Of a DNA stretch of 56,468 nt, positions 7,711 to 17,894 are shown piece after piece. The position numbers and the translations under genes were made by a program. The notes under the pieces are model-generated. The model saw only the letters and a list, made by a program, of their open reading frames with translations. It ran no database searches and was not told the DNA's origin. The first letter of the stretch is position 1, and each line of letters begins with the position of its first letter. This DNA comes from CAZFQG01 sp964520785 (GTDB lineage Bacteria > Planctomycetota > Planctomycetia > Pirellulales > Thermoguttaceae), in the NCBI GenBank assembly GCA_964520785.1, contig CAZFQG010000012.1, positions 1 to 56,468 of the forward strand, written 5' to 3'.

Positions 7711-9870
7711 ATGAGTGACCTAATGTACCGACAGTCGACCTCCCGAATTCTTCTCGTCTGTTCTCTCATCGCCCTGACGGCTTGCGTCGCGCCCGCGGCG
7801 CCCGCGTCCGGCGACGTCCCTCTGCTATTGATTACGGACGGCTCCTATTCGGCCAACCCGTTCGGGAACTATCTCAATGAGATACTCCGCAGCGAGGGGC
7901 TGGTCGAGTTCGAGCGGATCGGTCGCCATAAGTTCCGCGCGATCGATCCGAACGTTCTCCGGTCGTATGATACGGTCTTTCTGGCCGAGATGGCCTTGAG
8001 CGACGCCGAGGAGCAGTTGCTCCGCGATTACGTTCAAGGCGGCGGCAACCTCATCGCGATGCGGCCCGGCGCGGCCCTGGGCGACGTGTTCGGCGTGAAA
8101 GTCGACGGTACGCGCACCGAAGAACTCTTGCAGTATTTCACGGCCGCCACCACCCTTCCGGCATCACATCCTTTCCCCGAAGGAATGGGTGTCGTTCGCG
8201 ATGCGCTGCAATATCACGGCGAGGCGACCGCGTATTCTCTCTCCGGCGCCCAGCCGCTGGCCTGGTTCTGCGACTCCGCGCAGACTCCGTCGAACAAACC
8301 GGCCGTCACGGTCCACGGCTATGGCGAGGGGACGGCCGTCGCGTTCGCGTTCGACCTGGCCAAGAGCGTTACCCTTTCCCGGCAGGGAAACCCCGAGTGG
8401 CAGAACACCGAGGGGGACAGCCTCCCCCAATATCGACCCATGGACATGTTCATGCGGACCGACGGACGCACCTACTACGATCCCGAGCGGTTGCCCATTC
8501 CCCATGCGGATGAGGCACAGCGATTCTTCGCCAATATCGCGATGCGGATATCCGACATGCCCCTGCCCCGGATGTGGTACCTGCCAGGGATGAGCAAGAG
8601 CCTTATGGTGAACACGGGGGACGCGGAAAGCAACTACGGTACGCAGCTCGATCCGGCGTTCGACGACTGCGCCAGCTATGGAGGGTTTTACACGGCATAT
8701 CTTCGGGAGATCGGCATCACGAATACGACGGTCGCGCAAGAGGCGGCGTGGCGCGCCGCCGGACATGAGACGGGGGTCCACATGTGGGCCGGCGGAGCGG
8801 AAGGGGCGGGTGCCGAGGCGGCGCTCGACGCGGCCTACGGCGCGATCGTCGGTATGCTGCAAAGCAAATTCGGCCACGGATCACGAACGACGAGAAACCA
8901 CACCATCGACTGGACCGGCTGGGTGACGATGGCGGCGATCGAGGCCGCGCACGGCACGAGAATGGACATGAACTACTACCACTACATCAACGTGGGCAGC
9001 CCGCTGGAGAAGTGGGGCTATTTCACCGGAAGCGGCCTGCCGCAACGGTTCATCACGGAGTCGGGCGACATCCTTCCCATCTACCAGGCCGCCACCCAAT
9101 GGCCCGACGAATGGTTCGCCGATAAGGGGATGACCGTCCAGCAGACGGTGGACATCATCACCGGCATGTTCGAGGCGGCCGAAGAGAACGGGTTCTATTC
9201 CGCGTTCGTCAACAATATCCACCAGGTCCGCTACAACGGCGCTGATTCCCTTACTCCGGTGTGGCCCTCCCTGATCTGGAAATACTGCCAGGAAAACGGA
9301 ATTCCCAGTTGGTCCGGCGAGATGCTCTTGGATTTCGTCGAAGCCCGAAACGCGTCGCGTTTCGAAAATCTGAAATGGGGTATCGACCAGGAAAGTGGAG
9401 AAGGCAGGTTGTCATTCGACTTCACCACGCCCTTGGGCGGAGAGGACCTCACGATCATGTTGCCGGTCCTCTCCGGTGGTCGCACGCTCCGCGAGGTATT
9501 CGCCGACGGCACGCTCCTGGAGCCGGCCTTCGAGCTGATCAAGGGCATCGAATACGCGATGTTCACGACCCAAGAGACGAAGGTGCGGATTCTGGCCGTG
9601 TACGCCTCGGCGATTCCGGGCGACCTGAACGCGGACGGAATCGTCAACAGTGCCGATCTGGATATCGTCCGGGCAAACTGGGGGCAATCGGCCTCCGGCC
9701 CGGCCTCGGGCGATGCCAATGGAGATGGCGTCGTCGGCAGCGCCGATCTCGACCTCGTCCGCGCCAATTGGGGCGCCACCCTTCCCTCCGCCGTCCCGGA
9801 ACCCGGAATTCCGGTGCTCTTGGCGGTCGGGCTGGGGCTCCTCATCGGTTCCCGGCGACGAAAGGCGTGA
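7711..9870 (+). CDS. secreted polysaccharide-deacetylase-like protein with dockerin repeats and PEP-CTERM tail
   Basis: 719 residues from ATG 7711 (ATG 7723 is equally possible; the frame is open back to 7621 but the signal peptide MYRQSTSRILLVCSLIAL sets the start). Residues about 30-200 look like a glutamine-amidotransferase/ThuA-like flavodoxin fold (PLLLITDGSY, YDTVFLAEM, YVQGGGNLIAMRPG). Residues about 290-520 resemble a diverged NodB polysaccharide deacetylase: MVNTGDAE in place of the metal-binding TFDD, HETGVHMW in place of HxxxH, and a later NHTIDWTGW segment. Then follow a short beta domain, two dockerin-like repeats (about 635-690), and VPEPG plus a hydrophobic helix and SRRRKA. 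Deacetylase activity is an inference from weak motif resemblance. It could act on extracellular polysaccharide, consistent with PEP-CTERM export. The next gene is convergent, only 17 bases away. Confidence 0.7.
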   Translation: MSDLMYRQSTSRILLVCSLIALTACVAPAAPASGDVPLLLITDGSYSANPFGNYLNEILRSEGLVEFERIGRHKFRAIDPNVLRSYDTVFLAEMALSDAEEQLLRDYVQGGGNLIAMRPGAALGDVFGVKVDGTRTEELLQYFTAATTLPASHPFPEGMGVVRDALQYHGEATAYSLSGAQPLAWFCDSAQTPSNKPAVTVHGYGEGTAVAFAFDLAKSVTLSRQGNPEWQNTEGDSLPQYRPMDMFMRTDGRTYYDPERLPIPHADEAQRFFANIAMRISDMPLPRMWYLPGMSKSLMVNTGDAESNYGTQLDPAFDDCASYGGFYTAYLREIGITNTTVAQEAAWRAAGHETGVHMWAGGAEGAGAEAALDAAYGAIVGMLQSKFGHGSRTTRNHTIDWTGWVTMAAIEAAHGTRMDMNYYHYINVGSPLEKWGYFTGSGLPQRFITESGDILPIYQAATQWPDEWFADKGMTVQQTVDIITGMFEAAEENGFYSAFVNNIHQVRYNGADSLTPVWPSLIWKYCQENGIPSWSGEMLLDFVEARNASRFENLKWGIDQESGEGRLSFDFTTPLGGEDLTIMLPVLSGGRTLREVFADGTLLEPAFELIKGIEYAMFTTQETKVRILAVYASAIPGDLNADGIVNSADLDIVRANWGQSASGPASGDANGDGVVGSADLDLVRANWGATLPSAVPEPGIPVLLAVGLGLLIGSRRRKA

Positions 9871-9887
9871 GCCTTGCGCGCCGTCCT

Positions 9888-12800
9888 CTACTCCACGAAG
9901 CGATCTAACGATGGTTCGCGGAAGAGCCAGTTTTGGCCGCCGTCGCCATAGAGGTAGTCGAGCGCGCCGTCGCTGAATACCGTCTCCCCTTGGACCAGGA
10001 AGTTGTCGCCGTTCTTGCGGTCGTCGCTTCCGGAGCCGTCCGTGAGATTGGCCTTCCGGACATCGAAAGGCCGATCCGTATTCCATTCGTCGAGCATCAT
10101 CAAGAGGCCGCGGATGTCGGCCATCGTCGCGGCCGGAGCCCGGCGCGCCGCTTCCGTACTCAAGTCGGGCTGCACGGCGTCGTACACGGTCCAACCGCCG
10201 ATGAGGATGTCGTCCTCGGTACCGCCGAGGAGGACGTCGCGTCCGGTTCCACCAATGAGGATATCGTACCCGGCGTTGCCGATCAGATAATCGTTTCCGG
10301 GTCCGCCCAGGAGGATATCCGGGCCGCTCCCACCGACGAGAATGTCATTACCAAGACCTCCGTCGGCGAACGTGGGGATGGAGACTTCGGGAGCAATAAC
10401 CAGAATATCGTTTCCGGCGAAGAGAACGATCTCCGCGCGCCGGACATCGGAAACCGGGAAACCTTGGACATGGTCGGTCGCGCTGGTCGTCCGCCAGGGG
10501 CTGTTGCGGAGGAAACTGGCGCGAACCGTGATCTCGTCCTCGGTACGTCCCAGGGCGACGAAATCGCTCTGGTTGGTTCCGTACACGCGGAGGACGCCGT
10601 CGTTGCCGAGTGAAACGCCGCTCACCACGGCCGTGGTCTTCGCCGTGTCTTGACCGGAATCATCGTCGCGAATCGTCACGCCGATCTCGTACACGCCGGC
10701 GCCGGCGTACTCGTGCATGCCGTAGAAATAGCGGTTGCCGCCGAACGAGTACACATGGAGAGCGCCTTCCGTTCCATCGCCCCAATCGACCGACGAATCG
10801 AACTCATCCAGAACGCCGGGATCCTTGAAGGTGCCCCATACCCACACGCGGTTCCCGAACCACATCGAACCACCCGCCGCGGAGCTGTTCAACAGCTTCG
10901 TGATTTCCGGAGCGACGTTCCAGACTTGCGTCGTCACCGTCGCCGCGTCCATGCCGCCGGCGTCGTCGCGGACGGTCACCGTGATCGTATAGGTCGGCTC
11001 CGGAATCGCCGAAGGTTCCGGATTGTCCAGATAGCGATGAGTCGCCGCGAATTGTTGGGACCCCGGCCGGACCACCCATTCGTCCACCTCGCCGTCCCCC
11101 CAATCCACCACGATCGTGTGCGAATCCATTCGATCCGGATCGACGAACGCCCCCCTCAAGTGCACGATTCCTCCTTCCTGAATCTCCGGCGTCACGTCGA
11201 GCCGGGTGATCTCCGGTGCCGTATTCGAACCGATCACGACGGTCTCCACGTCGCGGCCGCCGTCGTCATCCGTCACGATCACGCGGATCTCGTTGCTGAT
11301 CGGCCGATCTGTCGTCGGATCGTATGCGTGCGTCGCCTTGAAAGCGCGGGTCCCCTGTTCGAGTTCCCACGATTCGACGAATCCATCGCCCCACTCCACG
11401 GTCACCGTGTGGATGTCGAGAAGGCCCGGATCGATAAACGAGGCCTCCAGAACGTATTCATCCGCGTCCATTGATGCCGGGCCCGGAACGACCGTGACCG
11501 AGTCGAACTCGGGAGCAACGTTCCAGACGGTGGTGCGGAGCATCCGCCCGTCCTCGCCGCCGGCGTTGTCGCGGACCGTAACCTTTATCGGGTAGGCCGG
11601 ATAACCCGGCATTCCCTCTCCACTCGCGTCCGTCACCAGCCCATCCGCGTCGATCGGACCGTAATCCGGGTTGTCCAGGTACTGGTGCGACGCATAGATC
11701 CAGCGCCCGCCGATCCGGAGATTCCACTCGTCGACCGTGCCGTCCCCCCAATCGACGATGATCGTGTGGGCGTCGTCCAGATTCGGATCGACGAACCTGC
11801 CGACGAGTTCGACCCAATCCCCTTCGTTGATCGAGGGAGTCACCTTCAAGTTCGCGATCTTCGGCGGCGCATTATACGGAACGGTGACCTTCAGCGTTTC
11901 GACGTCGCGCCCGCCGTCGTCATCGGTGATGATCACGCGGACCTCGTAGGTCTCGCGCATCGCGTGGAGCGCATCGGTCGCGTAATCGTGATCGGCCTTG
12001 AACTCTCTCGCGCCCATCTCCAAATCCCAAGAATCGATCTTCCCGTCGCCCCAATCAATCGTGACCGTATGCACGTCGAGCAGGCCGGGATCGAAGAACT
12101 CCGCCGCCAGCACCACGCCGGTCGGCGTCGTCGAGACCGGCAATACCTTGACCGAGCGGAATTCCGGGGCGACGTTGCGGACCTCGACGCGGATCGTCTC
12201 GGTATCCTTTCCACCGGCATCGTCCAAAACCGTCACCGTGACCGGGTACGTCGGGAGTTCGTCCGTCAGTCCCAGTTCGGGATTGTCCAAGTACCGGTGC
12301 GATTTACCGATCTGTCGGCCGCCGATACGGAGGTTCCATTCGTCGACCGTGCCGTCTCCCCAATCCACGATGATCGTATGGACGTCAAAACGGTCCGGAT
12401 CCGCGAACGTGCCGGACAGGTACGCGTAGCTTCCCTCGTTGACCGGCTGCCGGACGTACAGCCGCTCAATCTCCGGGGGCGTGTTTCCCGGCGCCGGAAT
12501 CACGAACGTGTCCCGGGCGCCGTCGTCGTCATGCACCACCACCTTGATCTCGTACGACTCCGGCGCGAATCCCGCCGTCGCCGTGTAGGGATACTGATGT
12601 TTCATCTCGAAGGTCCGCTCGCCCACCTCCAGCAAGAATTCGTCCGTCGTGCCGTCACCCCAGTTCACATGGATCGTATGCGCATCCAGGGTCCCCGGAT
12701 CCGCGAAGGCGCCCCGCAGCAAGACCGCCGCGCCGGACGTCGCCTCCGGCGTCACCGTGACCTTCTCGAACGTCGGAGCCGCGTTGCGCACCACGACTTT

Positions 12801-13262
12801 CGCCACGCCGGAATCCTCGCCGCCGGCACTGTCCACGACCGTCACACCGATCTTGAAGTAGTCATGCGCCGGATCGGCGGGACCGGGAAACGGATTGTTC
12901 AGATATTGATGCTCAATCGCGAACGTCCGCGCCCCTTCCTCCAACGCCAATTCGCTGCTCTCACCGTCTCCCCACCTTACGAGCACCCGATGCGAGTCGT
13001 CGAGGTCACGATCCACGAACCGCCCCTTGAGCATGATCGTATCGTTCTCCACGTTGATATAGGGGACCGCTTCGATGCCCGTAATCCGGGGAACGTAGTT
13101 CAGCGGCTCCTCGGGCAAGATTTCCGGGCCCGTTTCCGGCCCGGTAATGCTCAGCAAGCACCGTTGTTCGAGCGATTCGACCCGGAGGAGCTGTTTCCCG
13201 AGATTCGCGCGCCACGTGGACGTCGCTCGACTCCCCCGCCAAAGACCCAATAACGACAACAT
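9888..13262 (-). CDS. giant PKD-repeat protein with RTX calcium-binding repeats and LEPR-type N-terminus
   Basis: 1124 residues. The N-terminus carries LLRVESLEQRCLLS (about residues 26-39), the planctomycete LEPRxLLS-type motif found at the start of many large surface proteins. Eight PKD-like domains follow, each marked by WGDG (for example VDWGDGTVDEWNLRIG twice); most alternate between two subtypes. Residues about 960-1040 are RTX nonapeptide repeats (GNDILVGGSGPDILLGGPGND...), which bind calcium and fold into a beta roll, followed by a C-terminal region of about 85 residues (MADIRGLLMMLDEWN...) seen in related planctomycete proteins. TAGGAGAAG lies about 8 bases before the ATG. It is probably a secreted, calcium-stabilised adhesive or structural surface protein. 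No catalytic domain was seen. Confidence 0.85.
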   Translation of the reverse strand: MLSLLGLWRGSRATSTWRANLGKQLLRVESLEQRCLLSITGPETGPEILPEEPLNYVPRITGIEAVPYINVENDTIMLKGRFVDRDLDDSHRVLVRWGDGESSELALEEGARTFAIEHQYLNNPFPGPADPAHDYFKIGVTVVDSAGGEDSGVAKVVVRNAAPTFEKVTVTPEATSGAAVLLRGAFADPGTLDAHTIHVNWGDGTTDEFLLEVGERTFEMKHQYPYTATAGFAPESYEIKVVVHDDDGARDTFVIPAPGNTPPEIERLYVRQPVNEGSYAYLSGTFADPDRFDVHTIIVDWGDGTVDEWNLRIGGRQIGKSHRYLDNPELGLTDELPTYPVTVTVLDDAGGKDTETIRVEVRNVAPEFRSVKVLPVSTTPTGVVLAAEFFDPGLLDVHTVTIDWGDGKIDSWDLEMGAREFKADHDYATDALHAMRETYEVRVIITDDDGGRDVETLKVTVPYNAPPKIANLKVTPSINEGDWVELVGRFVDPNLDDAHTIIVDWGDGTVDEWNLRIGGRWIYASHQYLDNPDYGPIDADGLVTDASGEGMPGYPAYPIKVTVRDNAGGEDGRMLRTTVWNVAPEFDSVTVVPGPASMDADEYVLEASFIDPGLLDIHTVTVEWGDGFVESWELEQGTRAFKATHAYDPTTDRPISNEIRVIVTDDDGGRDVETVVIGSNTAPEITRLDVTPEIQEGGIVHLRGAFVDPDRMDSHTIVVDWGDGEVDEWVVRPGSQQFAATHRYLDNPEPSAIPEPTYTITVTVRDDAGGMDAATVTTQVWNVAPEITKLLNSSAAGGSMWFGNRVWVWGTFKDPGVLDEFDSSVDWGDGTEGALHVYSFGGNRYFYGMHEYAGAGVYEIGVTIRDDDSGQDTAKTTAVVSGVSLGNDGVLRVYGTNQSDFVALGRTEDEITVRASFLRNSPWRTTSATDHVQGFPVSDVRRAEIVLFAGNDILVIAPEVSIPTFADGGLGNDILVGGSGPDILLGGPGNDYLIGNAGYDILIGGTGRDVLLGGTEDDILIGGWTVYDAVQPDLSTEAARRAPAATMADIRGLLMMLDEWNTDRPFDVRKANLTDGSGSDDRKNGDNFLVQGETVFSDGALDYLYGDGGQNWLFREPSLDRFVE

Positions 13263-13748
13263 GGCTCACTTCTCCTAGAGAGGGACAAGGACTAAAGCGT
13301 CACACAAGAGTCCATTGTAGGAGAAGCTGAATTTCTGTCCAGAGATTTTTCGATTTATTCCGTCGGCAAACGGTTCTCCTGCGCCAACGCTCCTTGTTCT
13401 CCCCGTTTCGAGGGGATTCCGTATACAAAAGTCTCGATTCTCATCCTGCTTTCACCTACAATAGTCAAGAGCGCATACCTACCTGCCTCAGTCCGAAAGA
13501 ACCTGGCCCCACGCGGAACCATCGCACGGGTCCTCGGCACTGATCCTATTGCGACTGAGACGCGCATTCCGTCTCTAACTGCTTGCTAGTCAAGTTCCAA
13601 TAGGAATCTGATCCAAGTGGATTACCGTTCTTTTTGGCGGTTGCGAAGAACACCGCCGTGTTTCGAACGTCTCCGTGGTATGCGTATAAGGCCCGACATC
13701 GCGGCCCCCACCGGGCTTACTTCCTAAACCTACACACCGAGAGCTAAG
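13263..13748. other. divergent intergenic region
   Basis: 486 bases between the divergent PKD/RTX gene (minus) and the PQQ-propeller gene (plus); it must carry promoters for both. It is less GC-rich than its neighbours. No convincing -35/-10 pair, RNA gene or repeat was recognised, and short open frames here have no coding character. Confidence 0.5.
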
Positions 13749-16700
13749 ATGTTTCCCTCGAATATACTAAACGTCGTTCGAAATCTTGCCGCATTCCTTT
13801 TTGGCATGATCTTTATCGCCGACTGCCCGTCTTGGGGCGCCGACTGGCCCATGTGGCGGTATGACGCGGCACGCTCGGCCGCTTCGCCCCATTCCCTCCC
13901 CGAACGGCTCCAACTGCACTGGAGCCTCGCTCTGCCGCCCCTGGAGCCGGCTTGGGAGGAACCTGTGAACCGGGACCGGATGCCGTATGATCGGGCATAC
14001 GAACCGATTGTCCTGGACAAGACGCTGTTCTTTGCTTCCAGTCGTAGTGACCGCTTGACTGCTCTGAGCGTCACCGACGGTTCCGAACGCTGGCGATATT
14101 ACGCCGAAGGTCCGGTTCGGCTTCCGCCCGTTGCCGCCGACGGCAAGGTGTACTTCGCCGCTGACGACGGAATGCTGGTTTGCCTGGACGCCCAAGAAGG
14201 AAAACTGCTTTGGGAACGCCGCGGGGGCCCCACTGCGCGGAAGGTCCTGGGGAACGGTCGGTTCATTTCGATCTGGCCGGTAAGAGGGGGTCCCGTCATC
14301 TCCGAAGGTCGAATCTACTTCGGGGCCGGCATCTGGCCGTTCGAAGGCTGCTTCCTCTTCTGCGTCGACGCCAACACTGGTCAGACCGTCTGGGAAAACG
14401 CCGAATTCGCATCCGAATTCCAGGCACAACCCCACGGGGGATCATACAGCTTCGCCGGTGTCGCCCCGCAAGGCGCGCTGGCGCTGGTCGGCGAGCGTCT
14501 CATCGTCCCTGGCGGCCGTTCCACCCCGGCGGGGTTCAATCGAAACACCGGCCGACTCGAGTATTTCCACTTCCAGGGTAGTCCCGGCATCGGGGGCTTC
14601 AAGGTGTCTGGGAAGCTGGAAGGGGGTTCCCATGTCGCCGGCTCGGGGGATTTCTATCTGAACCACCGTGGAATCAACACGGTTTTGTACCAAACCGAGA
14701 AGGGCCATGCCTGCCGCATCTGGCGGCGGACGACCTATCCGGTTCTCGACGGTGGAATCGTCTACCTTTCCGGAAAAACCCTCGAGGCATACCGTTTAGA
14801 AGATTTCCGCGAAAAGCCGGCGGATGCCAAGCCCCTGTGGGAGATGGAAATCGACGCCTCCGGCGCCCTGATTAAGGCGGGAAACCGCCTCTACGCGGCC
14901 GGGAAGAGCAAAATCATCGCTCTGGAGCTGCAATCGGAAGGGCCGCCGAGTGTCGCGCGGGAGATACCGGTCGAGGGTACCGTCGTCCGTCTCCTCGCCG
15001 CCGCGGAACGTCTGTTCGCGGTCACGCTGGAGGGCTCCATCCTCGCTTTCGGCGCCGAGGAGACGGAACCGGTCGCCCTGCGCGACGGCGCAACGGCGCC
15101 GACCCAAACGGCTCCCGCCGACGACGTCGTGGAAACACTCCTGTCCCGAGCCGCACTCTCCAAGGGCTATTGCCTCGTACCGGCGGTGCAAGATGCATCG
15201 GTGGCCAAAATGATCGCCGGGAATTCTGGGTTGCGCGTCCTCCTCCTCGAACCGGAATCTGTCCGCGCGGAGGCGCTGCGGCGCGATTTGGACGAGGCCG
15301 GCCTCTACGGCGCCCGCGGCGCGGTCCTGCGGGGGACCCCGTCCGGGTTGGAGTTGCCTCCCTACGCTTTCGCTTTAGCCGTTTGTGAAGCGGCGCCCGA
15401 TTGGTCCGAGTTCGAGCGCGAAATCACCGCGGTCTATCAGTCTTTGCGCCCCTACGGAGGCACGCTCTGCATTCCTGCCGCCGAGGAATCGGACGCCGCC
15501 TCGCTCGTCGAAAGGCTCAATGCCCTCGCCCTCCCTCGCGCGGAAGTCGCCACGGACGAAGGCTGGGTCTTTCTCACGCGGAACGGGCCACTGGAAGGGG
15601 CCGGAACTTGGACCCACCAATACGGCGATATCACCAATACGGTCAAATCCGACGACACGCGAGTTCGTCTTCCACTGGGATTACTTTGGTTCGGCGGGAA
15701 TTCACACATCGATACTCTGCCGCGCCACGGCCACGGACCTCCCGAGCAGGTGCTTGGTGGCCGGCTCTTCATCCAAGGAACGGATTCGCTAAGCGCTAGG
15801 GACGTCTACACCGGCGCGACGCTTTGGAAGCGGATTTTCGAGGACCTGGGAACGGAAGGAATCTATTACGATTCAACTTATCGTAGCGATCCGCTCGATA
15901 CGACGTACAACCAGGTGCACATCGCCGGGGCGAACGCCCGGGGGACGAACTTCGTCGTCACTCCGGAGGGGGTCCATATCGTCATGCAAGATCGATGTGA
16001 AATGCTCGATCCGGCGACGGGCCAAACGCTGCGAACCTTCCGCCTGCCCTCCCATGAAGACGCGGAGGACTCTTCTCGACCCACCTGGGGTTTCGTCGGC
16101 GTTTACGAAGACATTCTCCTCGCCGGATCGTCCGTGATGAAGTTTTCCACCCAGTTCGGAATTAAACCGACCGTCTGGGAGAATTTCGACCATGCGTCGA
16201 GCAAGCGGCTCGTCGCGATGAATCGGCACGATGGGCGGATTCTGTGGATCAAGGAAGCGAATCATGCCTTCCGCCACAACACGATCATCGCCGGCGGCGG
16301 CAAGGTCTTCTGCGTCGACCGCCTACCGGATCCGATTCTCGCGCAACTAAGCCGCCGCGGCGAGGCGGTAGACGCGAAACCGGTCCTCTCGGCCCTTGAC
16401 GCATGGACCGGCGAAACCCTATGGGAGAACACCGACGCCGCCTTCGGCACCTTCCTCTCCTACAGCGACAAGCACGACCTCGTCGTCCAGGGGGGCCGAC
16501 CGTCGCGCGACATGGTCGCCGGAGAACCGGACAAGCGGCTCAATACGATCCGCGGCGCCGATGGATCCGTCCTCTGGGACAAGGAAATCACCTACGGCGG
16601 ACCGTGCATCCTCCACGGCGAGACCCTCTACACGAACGCGGTGCGCGCGGACGGCGCCGCGATACATCTGCTCACCGGCGAACCGGTCCGGTTCGAGCAT

Positions 16701-17594
16701 CCGCTTACCGGCGAATTGATTCCGTGGACGTACCATCGGACGTACGGATGCAACACCGTCATCGCCGCTGAGAACCTGCTCACCTTCCGCAGCGGCGCCG
16801 CCGGGTTCTGCGATCCGCGGACCGGGGGAACCGGGAACTTCGGCGGGTTCAAGTCGGGCTGTACGCCGAACCTCGTCGCGGCGGACGGCGTCTTGAACGC
16901 CCCCGACTACACGCGGACCTGCACCTGTTCCTATCAGAACCAGACTTCCTTGGCGCTGGTTCCGCGCGATGACTTAGACTACTGGACCTATCACCGGTTC
17001 CCCCTCTACGTCGGAAATCCGACGCCGATTCGGCGGCTGGGCCTGAATTTCGGAGCCCCCGGCGACCGGTTCGACGGTGAAACGTTGTGGCTGGACTACC
17101 CCAGCGTCGGCGGATCCTCCCCCGATCCGGAGGTGACGGTGGAGGGAGACATCCGTTACGTGCGGCGGGATTCCCGGCGAATGGAACCGAACAGCGGTTC
17201 GCCGCCCTGGCTGAGCGCCTCGTGGGCCGAGGGAATCCGGTCCATCGCGATTCGACTGGTTCCGGAGGAATGGACGGAGACGGCGCCCGACAAACCCGAC
17301 GAGGGTGCCCCGCCCGGAAGCGACCGGCCGCGGCGGCTTCTTTATACGGTCGCGCTTCATTTCGTCGAACCAGATCCGCAAAAACGACTTGGCCAGCGCC
17401 GCGTGAACGTCTCTCTCCAAGGAGAAAGAGTTCTGGAGGACTTCGACGTCTTGAAGCAGGCGGCCCAACCGAACCGGGGGATCGTCCGCGTATTCCAAGG
17501 AATCGCCGTCGAGGACGTTCTCCGCGTCGAAATCGAAGCCGTCGCGGGAGAGCCGGTCCTCTGCGGCATCGGCATCGCACGAGAGACCCGGTAG
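13749..17594 (+). CDS. secreted PQQ-like beta-propeller protein with embedded methyltransferase-like domain
   Basis: 1281 residues. The signal peptide (about 1-30, ending near SWGA) leads into WPMWRYDAARSA, the usual opening of PQQ-like/BamB-type propellers. Blade motifs recur: LTALSVTDGSERWRY, LVCLDAQEGKLLWER, LFCVDANTGQTVWEN, then, after a break, LSARDVYTGATLWKR, LVAMNRHDGRILWIK and LSALDAWTGETLWEN. Between the two propeller halves, residues about 455-620 form an alpha/beta stretch like a diverged methyltransferase Rossmann fold (LRVLLLEPESVRAEALRRDL, YAFALAVCEAAPDW) that lacks a clear SAM glycine motif. Residues about 1090-1281 look like a malectin/carbohydrate-binding beta sandwich. A role in periplasmic or surface sugar or redox binding is inference. 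It is transcribed divergently from the PKD/RTX gene. Confidence 0.72.
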   Translation: MFPSNILNVVRNLAAFLFGMIFIADCPSWGADWPMWRYDAARSAASPHSLPERLQLHWSLALPPLEPAWEEPVNRDRMPYDRAYEPIVLDKTLFFASSRSDRLTALSVTDGSERWRYYAEGPVRLPPVAADGKVYFAADDGMLVCLDAQEGKLLWERRGGPTARKVLGNGRFISIWPVRGGPVISEGRIYFGAGIWPFEGCFLFCVDANTGQTVWENAEFASEFQAQPHGGSYSFAGVAPQGALALVGERLIVPGGRSTPAGFNRNTGRLEYFHFQGSPGIGGFKVSGKLEGGSHVAGSGDFYLNHRGINTVLYQTEKGHACRIWRRTTYPVLDGGIVYLSGKTLEAYRLEDFREKPADAKPLWEMEIDASGALIKAGNRLYAAGKSKIIALELQSEGPPSVAREIPVEGTVVRLLAAAERLFAVTLEGSILAFGAEETEPVALRDGATAPTQTAPADDVVETLLSRAALSKGYCLVPAVQDASVAKMIAGNSGLRVLLLEPESVRAEALRRDLDEAGLYGARGAVLRGTPSGLELPPYAFALAVCEAAPDWSEFEREITAVYQSLRPYGGTLCIPAAEESDAASLVERLNALALPRAEVATDEGWVFLTRNGPLEGAGTWTHQYGDITNTVKSDDTRVRLPLGLLWFGGNSHIDTLPRHGHGPPEQVLGGRLFIQGTDSLSARDVYTGATLWKRIFEDLGTEGIYYDSTYRSDPLDTTYNQVHIAGANARGTNFVVTPEGVHIVMQDRCEMLDPATGQTLRTFRLPSHEDAEDSSRPTWGFVGVYEDILLAGSSVMKFSTQFGIKPTVWENFDHASSKRLVAMNRHDGRILWIKEANHAFRHNTIIAGGGKVFCVDRLPDPILAQLSRRGEAVDAKPVLSALDAWTGETLWENTDAAFGTFLSYSDKHDLVVQGGRPSRDMVAGEPDKRLNTIRGADGSVLWDKEITYGGPCILHGETLYTNAVRADGAAIHLLTGEPVRFEHPLTGELIPWTYHRTYGCNTVIAAENLLTFRSGAAGFCDPRTGGTGNFGGFKSGCTPNLVAADGVLNAPDYTRTCTCSYQNQTSLALVPRDDLDYWTYHRFPLYVGNPTPIRRLGLNFGAPGDRFDGETLWLDYPSVGGSSPDPEVTVEGDIRYVRRDSRRMEPNSGSPPWLSASWAEGIRSIAIRLVPEEWTETAPDKPDEGAPPGSDRPRRLLYTVALHFVEPDPQKRLGQRRVNVSLQGERVLEDFDVLKQAAQPNRGIVRVFQGIAVEDVLRVEIEAVAGEPVLCGIGIARETR

Positions 17595-17597
17595 ACA

Positions 17598-17627
17598 CGC
17601 GTTCCCCCGTCTCTCGAAGGGAACGCG
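17598..17627 (+). terminator. hairpin after the PQQ-propeller gene
   Basis: A 9-base-pair perfect stem (CGCGTTCCC with GGGAACGCG) and 12-base loop begins 4 bases after the stop codon at 17594. There is no T run, so it may be a terminator or a 3'-end stabilising hairpin. Confidence 0.4.
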
Positions 17628-17894
17628 CGGCGCGCTGAACCGGCGTCGCGGCCGGCGGGCCGGCGCCTGGTGCGGCTCGGGGTCTTGCCATTGAGACCGT
17701 TTTCGGGTAGACTGACTTTGTGGTCGCCTGACATGGCACAACCTGGCACGCCTCGGGGCGGGGTGCCTCTGGTTCTTCCGTTTGCCATGAACTCCCTCTT
17801 TGGAGTTATTTCGCGGCCTTGAGCATACCAAGAACCGCCCGTCGCCGGAATAGCACGGCTTCGGCGACAACGACGGCAGACCCCCCGGATCGCG
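17628..17894. other. intergenic region before the glycerophosphodiesterase gene
   Basis: 267 bases (300 with the hairpin) lie between the propeller gene and the next gene on the same strand. No RNA gene, repeat or obvious promoter was recognised, and no Shine-Dalgarno sequence stands out before ATG 17895. Confidence 0.45.

Noticed and set aside
11685..13253. A 522-codon open frame on the plus strand
   Set aside because: It is the reverse of the PKD repeats and mirrors their periodicity; no domain, start signal or natural composition.
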